Assembly: GCA_904066235.2 (NCBI GenBank)
Contig: CAJFCV020000004.1
Span: 10,478,001 to 10,542,000 of the forward strand
DNA length: 64,000 bases
Source of the DNA: Bursaphelenchus xylophilus
Lineage: Eukaryota > Nematoda > Chromadorea > Rhabditida > Aphelenchoididae
Direction: 5' to 3'
The notes beneath the pieces were generated by a model. It made no database searches. It had not been told where the DNA came from and was given only the letters and a program-made list of their open reading frames with translations. A program made the translations under genes and the position numbers. Positions 1 to 10,700 of the stretch are shown here, piece by piece (position 1 is the stretch's first letter; each line of letters starts with the position of its first letter).

Positions 1-374
1 TTTAGTCCAGATTTTATTGGCGCACCCTGTATTTTACCTGTAAACACAAATATTTGAAAAATATCACTTTTTCAAAAAGCGAGAGGTGCGTGTATTCACG
101 TGAGAAGGGTGTTTCTATGGTAAAAGCTTCTTGTTTTCTCTCGGCTGCTCGAGAAAAACACAAAAAAGCGAAAAAAGAGTGTTTCACAAGGAAGAAACAG
201 AATTGTGTGCGCGATTTTTTGTCTGTTATTTTGCTCTCTAGACGGTTGAAATTGCTTGTAAAAGGTTTAACCGTCAACTAAAATTGTTGTGGCTATAAAT
301 TTTTCGCTTTAACATGGCATATCAACCACAGGTATAGTTTTTTTCACAAATATTTTACTTTTTTTAGTTTTTCT
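1..374. other. Left-edge sequence, no gene recognised
   Basis: AT-rich sequence at the window edge. Short open frames exist on both strands, but none has a recognisable motif or phased splice sites. No repeat family of this window is obvious here. Confidence 0.4.
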
Positions 375-981
375 TGAGGGGAAAATGCTTCTGTCTATAA
401 GAGCGACGCTCAGATTTTGAGGAAACTCGGGAAAAATTTAGAATAATTTTTTTGCAAGGCATATGCGAGACGCCAAGCTCACTTTTTGCAGGATTGACTG
501 AGATTTTTTGTCTAAAGTTGGCGAAAATTCGCAAATTTTTTAGCGAATTTTAGTATCAAAAGTCACATGCTTATTTCTGCAGTACAGGGTAATGTTTCTA
601 CAAAAAATTAATTTTTTCCGCACGGAACTATCAAGGAAGCGGCTTAAAACTGTTTTTCTCTCTGATGCTCTCCGCATGTCGCGTACTCTCTCGCCAGCAA
701 ATATAAATATCTCCGCTGCGCCTGGAAAGCGCGAGCTAAAACTTTCAGCAATTACTAAGTAGTGCTATGCGCAAAATTTTAAATGAAAAAAAAACAGAAA
801 CGACCGAGATTTTTTGGTCGAAAGATGGCAAAAATGCGAAATTTTTTAGCGTATTTTGGCAAAGAAAGCTTTTGTTTTCGCTCAGCTAGGTACACATGTC
901 TCAAAAAAAGTTTAAAGTGCCAATTTTTATGTATGGTATAAAGATATGAGCGTCCCATGACACTTTGGAGTACTTCCCGTG
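375..981 (+). repeat. Family A MITE, diverged and enlarged copy
   Basis: It begins with a GAGGGGAAAAT-like tip and a GCGACGCTCAGATTTT block. It carries the usual internal blocks (TTTCTACC/GCAG-type segment, CTCTCCGC, AAAGCGCGAGCTAAAACTTT) and ends GGAGTACTTCCCGTG, the reverse of the canonical left end. It is longer than the intact 450-bp copies, so part of it is probably a duplication or a second fragment. Confidence 0.6.
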
Positions 982-1029
982 TATGTTGTTTACTTGGATC
1001 CGATTTTGCAAAGTATCCTTTTTACAAGG

Positions 1030-1416
1030 TGTAATGATCAAATAATGGAAGCCGTGCGGAAACCACGTGAACACCTCCGCTACACTACGAATGGAGTGGT
1101 CAAAGGAGTTCAACCACACCCAAGGAGTTCAAGATTAATGACCACGCGCATTACGTGCGTCAAACAATGAAGAAATAATGATCGATGGCTTCCGGATTAC
1201 GAAACCGGATGAGGACACAAAGTGACTCAGCAGAAACTGAGTTCATAAAAACCAAGTTTGGAATGTGTGCAACCCAAACTACAACAACCCAATCTACTAT
1301 ATAAGCCGCCCTCGAAATCATTCGAGGAAGCGCTTCCACTCTCTTAATGCTCTTGTAATTCTCTTGTAATCATTCTCTAATAAACCTTTCTATATTATCT
1401 AAAGTCGACCATTACA
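1030..1416 (+). repeat. 5' LTR of the Gypsy element
   Basis: 387 bp with a TGTAAT...ATTACA inverted end. It contains a CTATATAAGCC TATA-like box near 1300 and an AATAAAC polyadenylation-like signal near 1379, so it has the expected U3-R-U5 signals. It appears identical to the copy at 13377-13763. Confidence 0.95.
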
Positions 1417-1421
1417 AAAAG

Positions 1422-1439
1422 TGGAGGTCCGCACCTCGA
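1422..1439 (+). promoter_or_regulatory. Candidate primer binding site
   Basis: TGGAGGTCCGCACC starts five bases after the 5' LTR. A TGG-initiated stretch at this spot is where a tRNA 3' end would prime minus-strand synthesis. I could not assign the tRNA. Confidence 0.4.
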
Positions 1440-1606
1440 ACTCCACCGTAGTATTCATTGTCTAAAAGCCCAAGGGTCAGCACCTTAATTAATTCCCACT
1501 TGTGGGGGTCGCTGGCTTAATTAATTCCTTGGCAAAAGTGTTGTACAACCCAAAATTTGGCCAAAAAGAAAGTCACTGTCGCCGCCCTTCCGCTACATAA
1601 TTCACC

Positions 1607-4192
1607 GTGGTCCAAACCAGGAGCCAAACACAGGCTAAGGCCGTCCCCAGCTACCTACGCCAAACAGCAAGTTCAAGACGCCGTTCAGACCTCGATAATC
1701 AACCACCCGCAAAAACCGTAACCAAGCCAGTAGCACGACGAATAAAGAAGACAACCCCTCCCAAAACCGTTGTCCCCAGAAGAACCAAATCTACCTCTGC
1801 ATTTAAACAAGCAGCCGAAGGAACCCATATTTTATCAGACGGAGCCGATTCATCCCCAGAAGATCTTGCAGATCCTGAAGATTTAAATAGCTACCTTGAG
1901 AAAGCAGACGTCGTAGAACCTGAAAAGTCAAAACATTACGTTGAAAGAAACGCAGACGCGCCATCAACTTCCCACGCGCCAAATCTACAGAAGAATACTC
2001 CCGCGGAACCAGTAAGTTCAAACCAAGAAAATCCCAGAAATAGTGACGAAGGGCGACAGCCGGCAAAACCAAACAGATCCCCAGGTACCCAAACTAACAA
2101 CCCATTTTCTCTATCGCGATTATATAACTCATTAGCAGCTACATTTACAAAATCCAAAAAATCAAAAACTCCCGATAGCGGCTCTACTAAAACTTCCGCT
2201 ACAGATTACTCTTCCCTTTCAAATTCTCCAGAAAACAATTTAGAAAATCCTAAAGAAAAAACCCCTCACCGATTTTATATCCCTACTCCTAGGCGAATAA
2301 CCCAAATTTTCCAAACAGATTCGGATATGTCAAATAATTCACCACCAGATTTATCCGCATTAGCTAATCAATTAGGCGCCATGTCTTTAGCTGCGCATAT
2401 AGCACCACCTACGTATACTGGAAGAACTGATCCCAGAACTTTCCAAGAATTCATACGAGAATTAAATAGAGTAGCCACGGCCCTCAAATGGACCGATGAG
2501 GCATACTTAACCACTTTACCTGCTCTTCTCCGGGGTGAAGCAGCTATTATTTACGAAAGCATACCACCTGCTGAACGGAAAAAAGAATTAGGATTAAAAC
2601 CCATTTTAAATCTCCTAGCCAAAAAATTTGCAAATACCCAACTAACTTCAAACTTCCGACGCCGCGCGCTAGCCCGCAAACAACGCGCAAACGAATCCCC
2701 CTCCGAATTCGCTCAAGCCATTAGGGACCTTGTCGAATTAGGATATCCAGAAAGCACATCTTATACCGACGCGTTCAAGGAAGAAATTATGGTAGATATC
2801 TTCCTCTCTGGCCTATTACCAGTCGTCAAAGCCAAACTATTACGCAAGGAACGCCCAAAAACCCTCCAGAAAGCTCTGGACATGGCCATATCCGAAATTG
2901 AACTTCAAGAAGAATTGAAACGTGATGGACTCATCAACGCAGGAGAAAATATCTCCATTAACCAGTTACAACCCGTCCAACCACCTCATGCCCAAATGAA
3001 CCGTTTCAACAAAAATTGGCAGCCACGCCGCCCATTTAACCGCTTCTTCTCAAAATTCAACAACAACAACCGACCATCCAAGCCCTTCTTCTTCAACAAC
3101 AACACAAGCCGTTCCAATTATCAACCCCGTGCCAACTACCGTCCACAATCCAATAATCAAAACTCCAATATCAGGAACCGGCCCAATCACCCACGACCAA
3201 CCCGTTATGGCATTAACGCCTTGTTGCCCTCGCTGACAATCGTTGCCCTGGCCGCTCTATCCGTACTACCGCTGACTATGGCCCAATTTCAATTCTGCCC
3301 GTTACGCAAAGGAGCTTTATATCTCGCTCCTCCGAGGAAAGAAGATTGCACAGTAGCCGATGACACCCCAGTACGAAAAACAAACGTCGAAATTTTTGTA
3401 CCGCAACTGGGACCCCATTACCAAGAAGCTTATCACTGCCAGGCTAAGAAAGTAACACGATGTACCTTTTCAATTGGTATCGCTGCATTTGAAAGACTGA
3501 CACCAAGTCAACATCACAGTCTAACAGCCAACGAATGTTGGACCTTGATCCAACGAATGACGCTATACAACCAAACACTTTATCGACTTGACGAAAATGT
3601 TTGGCAATCCTCAGGATTCATCAACGCCCAATACGCAGTTTTTGGAAGTCGTTGCCGCGAAAAACTTCAATTTACGGTAACAAAAGGACTAATACATTCC
3701 AGAAACGGGATAACTGTATCATCCGAAATCGACAATCTACATAACTGCCATTACAACGATGCTCTCTGTGTTACGAACCAAGGTACAACAGTTTGGAATG
3801 TGACGGACACAAAAGATTTCTGCTCACATACTTCAGCTGGACATTTTCTGGCTTTAGCTTCCGACACTTATGTGATAATCCAAAGACTCCAAGCTGCCTT
3901 CGTATTCAACAAAACAGACCCAGACGTCCACGACTCGTTTTGCTACCCTATTAACACCTACCGAATGGAAAATGACGTATTCATCTCCTTTCACCCAGAA
4001 TACCCAACCGCTTCGAAGCCCAGAACAAAACGATTCGAATTCAAGGAACAACCTCGAATCGGAGACACAAAACCAGCATCAACCACTTCAAGGACTACCC
4101 AAGGAACTGCCCCAACATCACCCTCATCAGCGATCGAAACCCGAGTTCAGGATCGGAATCGTTACATAATTCCCCCAGTACAAAAAGCCCAG
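1607..4192 (+). CDS. Gypsy polyprotein, N-terminal part: Gag, nucleocapsid and envelope-like ectodomain
   Basis: 862 codons open up to the BEL insertion point. The frame opens after a TAA at 1598-1600. The first possible start is GTG at 1607 in a CACC-GTG-G context; the first in-frame ATG is not until 2327 (residue 241). Residues about 1-235 are basic and Ser/Pro-rich. Residues about 262-435 resemble a retrotransposon Gag capsid. Residues about 465-535 are rich in Asn, Arg and Phe without a CCHC knuckle. Residues about 537-557 form a hydrophobic signal-peptide-like segment ending LTMA. After it comes a Cys-rich region with several N-glycosylation sequons (NQT, NVT, NKT) and an RTKR dibasic site. 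The continuation is at 7753 in the same phase. An intron or leader may supply an upstream ATG. Confidence 0.85.
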
Positions 4193-4386
4193 TGTTGTGG
4201 AGCGTCAAACGTCTCCACAATTCCCACAGAAATTAGCATAAACCAAGTCATATAAAAGCAATGTCTCGTCACCAATTATCATAATTAATCCCATTTCTCT
4301 TTCTTGTGTGCGGTTGCAATAAACCTAATCTTAAACTTGTGTCTACCATTCCATCTACCTATCCACCATTTTGATCCTACACCACA
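4193..4386 (+). repeat. 5' LTR of the BEL/Pao element
   Basis: 194 bp with TG...CA ends. A GCAATAAACC polyadenylation-like signal lies near 4316. The sequence directly after it, TGGGGGCTGCGCTGG at 4387, is a plausible primer binding site. Confidence 0.92.
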
Positions 4387-4604
4387 TGGGGGCTGCGCTG
4401 GTGTAGGAAGATCCCGGAGAACCGTTTTGGATCGGAACAACTACAGGTATTGTTCAATCGCATTTTTTTTGTTTTTACCACTGGTACTAGCCACACCAGT
4501 GTCTGTCTTTAGAGTTCTCCTTAGTGGCTCGGTACGATCATTATCGTACAAATTGTGTGTTCTCTTTATGTTAGGGCAGTAGTCCCTCGGTGTTGTCTGC
4601 ATTT

Positions 4605-4862
4605 TCGGGTTAGATCCCCGCCTTTTCTGGGTTAGATCCCCGCCTTTTATTGGGTTAGATCCCCATTTCTCTGGGTTAAATCCCCTTCATTCGGGTTAGA
4701 TTCCCGCATTTATTGGGTTAAATCCCCTCCGTTCGGGTTAGATCCCCGCCTTTTCTGGGTTAGATCCCCGCCTTTTATTGGGTTAGATCCCCATTTCTCT
4801 GGGTTAAATCCCCTCCATTCGGGTTAGATCCCCGCCTTTTATTGGGTTAGACCCCCACCTTT
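4605..4862 (+). repeat. Minisatellite in the BEL/Pao leader
   Basis: About twelve imperfect units built on GGGTTAGATCCCC (or GGGTTAAATCCCC) with TTCT, TATT or CATTC-type spacers, roughly 20-22 bp each. It lies between the 5' LTR and the Gag ATG, where packaging or translation signals would be expected. Confidence 0.9.
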
Positions 4863-4903
4863 ATCAGTGTTCCTCTTGGTCTTGAATTGGATTCGTTTTC
4901 GTC

Positions 4904-7597
4904 ATGACTGATCCCCCGGACACGTCTCACGATCAACCTCACCTCTCTTCGGCTTCCACCGTTACCCTTTTGAACCCGGCCGATATCGCAGCAGCACCTC
5001 GATGTTCTTTAGAAGAGCACGCTCGGCATCGCGCCATCATCTCCGGTTTCCGTCCATCCCCCGAGAACAACCGGCAGATTGCGACCTTATTCGCAGCATT
5101 TGTCAACAATCCAAGTACCTATCGAGAGATTAAAGCCGTGTGCCGCACTATCTACACCTTGATCACCTTCGACTTCGCTCGTATACTCAGTCGTTTAGAA
5201 AATCCGTTGATTCGCCTGACCGACCTCTCGGATATTCCATCGTTTACCCTGAAGCTGTTCAGTGAGATATTGGAGTCCCTAAAGACTGTTGAAAGCGACT
5301 TCCGGACTGCATTGTACGATCTAGAGGATCTAGAACTTTCTCACCAGGTCCCCTCCGCCACTGCTCAACTTTATGTGAATTCTTTGTCGTGTTCTTTGGT
5401 TAGTGAGATGCTCGGTTATTGGATTGAGAGTTCCATGGACGCTATCCAACGATGTCAAGAAGCATGTGCTCGGGTTGAATTGCAGAATAGTCAGTCCAGA
5501 TCTAGTGTTCTCGCTTCTCCTCAATTAGGTAACTTGAATCCGGTATCCTCGTCTCCAGTGTCCCCTCGATCCACTTTCCTCGATCTCCATAAGATTCGGA
5601 TTAACAAATTTTCTGGTAAACCGGAGGAATTTTCCCAGTTTTTCGGCGTTTTGACGAATGCCTTGGATAGTAATCCTCACTACTCGGAAATGAGCAAGAT
5701 AACCTTCGTTCTCTCCCTTCTGGCCGGCGAGCCTCTTGAGATGATTCAGGCGATTCCGATCGTTGAAGGAAGTCTGCGCCTTATTCTGAACGCTCTTCAG
5801 AGACGCTATGGAGACAAACGAGCTCATTATCAACGTCTCCTAAAGGAATTGAAAGACAAGAAGTACTCTGTTCCTCGTACTCAAGCTGAATTGAAGGACT
5901 GGTACTATCGACTCATGATCATGCGTGATTCTCTCGTTTCCTCGCCTTCTCTCTCGAATGTCCACTCTCCAGGTCTCTTGTCAGAGAATGAGTTGTTCAT
6001 TTCCCATATCCTGGAGTCACTCCCTGAAGACATACATCGATCTATTGAGCTGCATTTTGAGCATTCGGCTATTGTGCCTACTGTAGATGACATCCTATCC
6101 TACCTCGACAGTATTATCCGTTCGCGTGAAAGGTTCTCATTGAGTCGGGACAAGGATTCTCACTTTCGCTCGCCACCGTTCTCCAATACTTCGAATTTTC
6201 ATCGAGAGATTTGTGCATTTTGTGATCGAAGCCATCGTTCAAAGGATTGCCGGACAGTATCAGATAATTCCAGGAGGCAACAGGTGATTCGTGAGAAGAA
6301 TTTATGTGCTCGTTGTCTTTGTCGAGGTCATGTGTCCTCTCATTGTCATTCTCCAATGTGTAATCAGTGCCAAGGTGATCATCATATTTCGATTTGTTCT
6401 CAGACTTCTCCCTCTTCGAACTTTAATCAACTCCAGCGGTCTTTCTTTGGTCAGTCGAACCACTCGTCTCCTCTGTTATCCTCGACATTCCCGGAAAATC
6501 TTGAGATTCCTCGGGTTTCCAGTTGTCCCCCATCCGATCCTCCGGCGCTTCAGCCAACTTATGGACCATCAGTTCAGATGAGAACGGTTTCCTTGCCCCA
6601 AAATGACGAGGTTATGTCCCCAATGGTGACAGTGAGCGGATTTCATGATCCCGTGAAAGCCTTTATCGATACGGGCTCTCAGGTTTCCTTTGTTGACCTT
6701 GGATTCTGTCGTTCTCTCCAATTGCCTCTCGATTCTCCGATTATCCGCACAGTGATTCCTGTTGGTGGAAATGTCCAATCGATCCAAACATTCAAGACAT
6801 CGGTGTCTATTGTTCCAAAATCTGGTCCACCTGTTGCATTCCGTGTTCTCGCAATTGAAAATCTCCACGAGTTTTTCATGGGCCAACCGGCTGATTCTGG
6901 TCAAGTGCAGATTCGTGTTGTTCTCGGGCAAGATTGCCTCGCAAAATTGGACATACAGTGTTCGAACCACGTTACTCCAGATGGACTTCGGGTCATGACT
7001 TGTCGCTTTGGTGATTTTCTTGTCTCGGAAAACTCGGACGATTTGTGTTCAGACTCCCCACTCGATTTTTGCCGGATTCGAAAATCCACATTTTTTGCGA
7101 ATAGAAAGAAGAAGAAATCTGTTGCTCCAAAAATTATTTCTTCGACGGGAAAGGTTGCGGTCAATCCTTGTGTGAAGCCGGATAGTCTTCAGTTCGACAG
7201 GTCATCGGGTCCTATTGTGAACTCCCTGCCGTTTTCCGCTCATTTTGAACCCGCCATGGAGGTTGGGCATGTATTGCCGTGTGGCAATAATCTATTACAG
7301 CAGCCTACTCGAGATCCAAACCTCGAATTCATCTCGATTTCCCTCCCCAGCCCGTCTACGATGATCCCTCGTAACCTGCCACGAAGTGATTTGCCTATGA
7401 ATCGGCGAATCAAATGCAAGTACAAACCAAAGGAACACGAACTTTCCCTCGATTATGAACCAACCAAGAGCCCCAAAGTTCCCTGGAAGTGCCCTGCGAA
7501 GTTCAACTGGTACCTGCCCCATGCCAACCCGACCCAGAAGGAAGAGCCGGACATGTTGTGGAGCGTCAAACGTCTCCACAATTCCCACAGAAATTAG
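4904..7597 (+). CDS. BEL/Pao-type Gag-protease polyprotein
   Basis: 897 aa from the ATG in GTCATGACTG. Residues about 225-345 look like the DUF1759 Gag region of BEL/Pao elements, including a KFSGKPEEF-type block and an LLAGEP segment. Residues about 437-495 carry three Cys/His-rich knuckles. A retroviral-type aspartyl protease (DUF1758-like) has its IDTGSQVS active site at about residue 588, followed by a LGQDCL segment. The C-terminal ~200 residues show no RT (no Y-x-DD), RNase H or integrase motif, and the ORF ends inside the 3' LTR. A purine-rich tract precedes that LTR (about 7535-7550). The absence of Pol is best explained by an internal deletion. Confidence 0.88.
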   Translation: MTDPPDTSHDQPHLSSASTVTLLNPADIAAAPRCSLEEHARHRAIISGFRPSPENNRQIATLFAAFVNNPSTYREIKAVCRTIYTLITFDFARILSRLENPLIRLTDLSDIPSFTLKLFSEILESLKTVESDFRTALYDLEDLELSHQVPSATAQLYVNSLSCSLVSEMLGYWIESSMDAIQRCQEACARVELQNSQSRSSVLASPQLGNLNPVSSSPVSPRSTFLDLHKIRINKFSGKPEEFSQFFGVLTNALDSNPHYSEMSKITFVLSLLAGEPLEMIQAIPIVEGSLRLILNALQRRYGDKRAHYQRLLKELKDKKYSVPRTQAELKDWYYRLMIMRDSLVSSPSLSNVHSPGLLSENELFISHILESLPEDIHRSIELHFEHSAIVPTVDDILSYLDSIIRSRERFSLSRDKDSHFRSPPFSNTSNFHREICAFCDRSHRSKDCRTVSDNSRRQQVIREKNLCARCLCRGHVSSHCHSPMCNQCQGDHHISICSQTSPSSNFNQLQRSFFGQSNHSSPLLSSTFPENLEIPRVSSCPPSDPPALQPTYGPSVQMRTVSLPQNDEVMSPMVTVSGFHDPVKAFIDTGSQVSFVDLGFCRSLQLPLDSPIIRTVIPVGGNVQSIQTFKTSVSIVPKSGPPVAFRVLAIENLHEFFMGQPADSGQVQIRVVLGQDCLAKLDIQCSNHVTPDGLRVMTCRFGDFLVSENSDDLCSDSPLDFCRIRKSTFFANRKKKKSVAPKIISSTGKVAVNPCVKPDSLQFDRSSGPIVNSLPFSAHFEPAMEVGHVLPCGNNLLQQPTRDPNLEFISISLPSPSTMIPRNLPRSDLPMNRRIKCKYKPKEHELSLDYEPTKSPKVPWKCPAKFNWYLPHANPTQKEEPDMLWSVKRLHNSHRN

Positions 7598-7747
7598 CAT
7601 AAACCAAGTCATATAAAAGCAATGTCTCGTCACCAATTATCATAATTAATCCCATTTCTCTTTCTTGTGTGCGGTTGCAATAAACCTAATCTTAAACTTG
7701 TGTCTACCATTCCATCTACCTATCCACCATTTTGATCCTACACCACA
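7554..7747 (+). repeat. 3' LTR of the BEL/Pao element
   Basis: 194-bp direct repeat of 4193-4386. The purine-rich stretch AGAAGGAAGAGCC just upstream is a plausible polypurine tract. CCCAG follows as the target-site duplication. Confidence 0.92.
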
Positions 7748-7752
7748 CCCAG

Positions 7753-10700
7753 GGACCTTACTACCCCATCAACGTCCAAACGCGATCATCAACAAATAAT
7801 ACGTCAAAAACCACCAAAAATCCGCAAAGAAGTGACGGAAACCCGAAAGTAGCTACCCCAACCGTAACTACACCTATTTCCATTACGGGAAAAACTACAA
7901 TGGCACCAATGACACCTACCTCCCTTCCGCATACTACTCGGAAACAAAATTCTCCGATTGAAGCCCAAACCTTTCCCTCACCGGCACCTCCTTACGAAGC
8001 ACATGACCCCACTAATGTAAAATTGGAATACCTCAGCCTCACGGTAACTAAGCTTATCCGCGACGAGTACGCAAACTTATTTGCTCACATCTGTTCCATT
8101 CACAATCAAAATGTGGCCATCATCACAGCTTTGTCAAAACTTAACCCAACTTTAGCCGTCAGATCTTGGCTTAACAGAGATGACGTTATCGCTTACCATT
8201 CCGGCGAAGCATTCGCTGTCTCTACTTGCGAACCAATCAAACCTGACATTGTTCATTGGAATCACAAATACGGAGATTCGTGCTGGACCGATGTCCCAGT
8301 GGAATATAAAAACAAAACATATTTCGCACCTCTCGGAACCTACGAACTACAATACAACTCTACAAAAATACCCTGTGATCAAATTCCTGTCAATGTGTAC
8401 CGACAAGCCGATGGCACCTGGACTTCTCCCATCGGACACGCCAATGTGATGCAAATCGACCGAGCACTAACTCAACTAAACTTCGATACCTTACCTACCT
8501 TTTCATCCGCATCAATCTACCAACCACAATGGACCAGATTAGTCGTTTCTACCTCCATTCTAAACTCCTACGCACACAAAATTAACCGACTGGAAACTAC
8601 ACTACAAGCTACTCAAGAAAGTGATATCCCAGAACTCAAACTTGTATCCGACGGAAGTAGTGAAGGAGCAACTTCATCTCTATTAACCATGGAAGTAGTA
8701 AAAGGATGGAAAGACGCCGTGATAGACTTTTTCTTTCCAAATTTGGATACTTGGGAAGAAATCACAGTCGCTGTTCTATCAGTATTAGCTCTTGGAGTAG
8801 CACTATTCCTCTACGGTCCTTACATCAGCACTTTTCTCAGACATGTTAAACGACACCAAAAATACGACCCAGTCAACGCTGTAGAAATGCAAGATGTATC
8901 ACCTTCAGCACCATGCATCGACCATGTTTACGTACCTCCAGTCTACTCGATCCAAACAGGAACTCAACCCAAGATTATCGTACACATCAAAGGCAAACCC
9001 GTCGCCGCATTAGTGGATAGCGGCTCAGCCATTACGTACTGTCGACAATCGCTTGCCAGGAAGCTACAACTTCCCATATCTCCCCTCCAAGCGATGGCTA
9101 CTGCACGTGCCGTGAATGACACGACCTTCAAATTTCTTGGTCAAGTACAAGCGGACGTTTCATTCCGACAGCTAAACCTACAAATACACATGTTGGTATC
9201 TGAAGACAACCACTGCCCGTCAGAATTATTGATAGGCACAGATACACTTCGAAAAGTTTGTGCCAAAGGACACTCCGTGAATTTCGATCTAAACCAAAAC
9301 ACCATCAACATTGGAGACGAAATATTTCCATTCGTATTCAACCTGGACACAGACCTCACTACGGAACCATGCAAAATTGTACTTAATCAGGACGAACACC
9401 TTCCACCACGCTCAGACAACTTTATCGTGGCAAAAACACTCACGACACCTCCAGGAAGGACAGTGCTGATTGAAGACGCCATCACAACTAACGAAATGGT
9501 CAAAACAGCAGCAGTATTATGTCGTTTGGCTACTCCCAACTACGTCCCCGTAACAATTATAAACGCTGGTTACGCCCCAGTAACCCTACGGAAGAATCAA
9601 ACAATTGCAACATTATCCGAAGTGCCACAACAACAATCCTTTCCAATAATGTTCGTACAATCCCCTCAGCAAATCCACGTACCACCGGAACTGGACTACA
9701 TTGAAACTCTTCCCCCGGCCGAAAAACAGCCCAAGCAACAATTGAACCCGGATTTGGAAGATTCGATATTATCCGAAAATGCAAAGAAGTACTTAACCCG
9801 GTTGATTCATCGTTACTCTGATGTCTTCGTTGGAACTGATGGAAAAATTGGCCAATATACCGGACCTATTCAACACGAAATCGAGCTCATCAACCCGAAG
9901 GACATCCCTCGCAAAAGACCCTATCGCGTCCCTCTGCCACTCCGATCCGAAATTGAACGACAACTCAAACAATTATTGGACCAAAAAATCATCGAAAAAT
10001 CATCATCCCCCTTCGCATCACCAATCGTAATGGTAAAGAAGAAAGATGGCACCTACCGTCTTTGCGTCGATTACCGCCAACTTAACCAAAACACCGTTAA
10101 ACGTGTTCAACTCCTACCCAACATCCAAGAGATCCTTGATCTTACAGCCGGCCACAAGTATTTCTCAACCTTGGATTGCTCTCAAGCCTTCCACCAAGTT
10201 ACGCTAGCTCCGGGAAGCATTGAGAAGACCGCATTCATCACGCATATGGGATTATTTCAATACCTACGAATGCCTTTTGGATTAACAGCCGCGCCCGCAA
10301 CAATGCAAAGAATCATGGATCACCTAAAAGGAGAACTCACAGCTAAGATTTTTATTTATCTTGATGACCTATGCGTCTCTAGTACAGACGAAAATGACCA
10401 TATTAGGGACCTCGAGGAAGTTTTTAGCGCACTAAGATCAAAAGGACTCAAACTATCACTTAAAAAATGCTTCTTCGGGAAAAACGAAGTAAAATATTTA
10501 GGATTTTTACTTAGCGAAAAAGGGATACGACCGGACCCCAAAAATGTAGAAACCGTTGCAAAGTTTCAAATTCCAAAAACACTAACAGAACTAAGAAGCT
10601 TTATCGGAGCCGTTAGCTATTTTCGCCGTTTTATCGAAGGTTTCGCCACTATAATGGCACCCCTTTACGAATTAACAAAACAAGGAGACTCTATTCCCAG

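Larger units (their letters stand above)
4193..7747 (+). mobile_element. Non-autonomous BEL/Pao-type LTR element (Gag plus protease only)
   Basis: 194-bp LTRs, apparently identical, start TGTTGTGG and end ACACCACA (4193-4386 and 7554-7747), with CCCAG duplicated at 4188-4192 and 7748-7752. The interior has a minisatellite leader and one ORF encoding Gag, zinc knuckles and an aspartyl protease. No RT, RNase H or integrase motif is present, and total length is about 3.6 kb against 6-7 kb for full BEL/Pao elements. It must depend on proteins supplied in trans. It sits in the sense direction inside the Gypsy ORF and breaks it. Confidence 0.9.

Noticed and set aside
14..281. Overlapping open frames on both strands at the left edge
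   Set aside because: No motif, no splice signals, and mutually overlapping; most likely chance.
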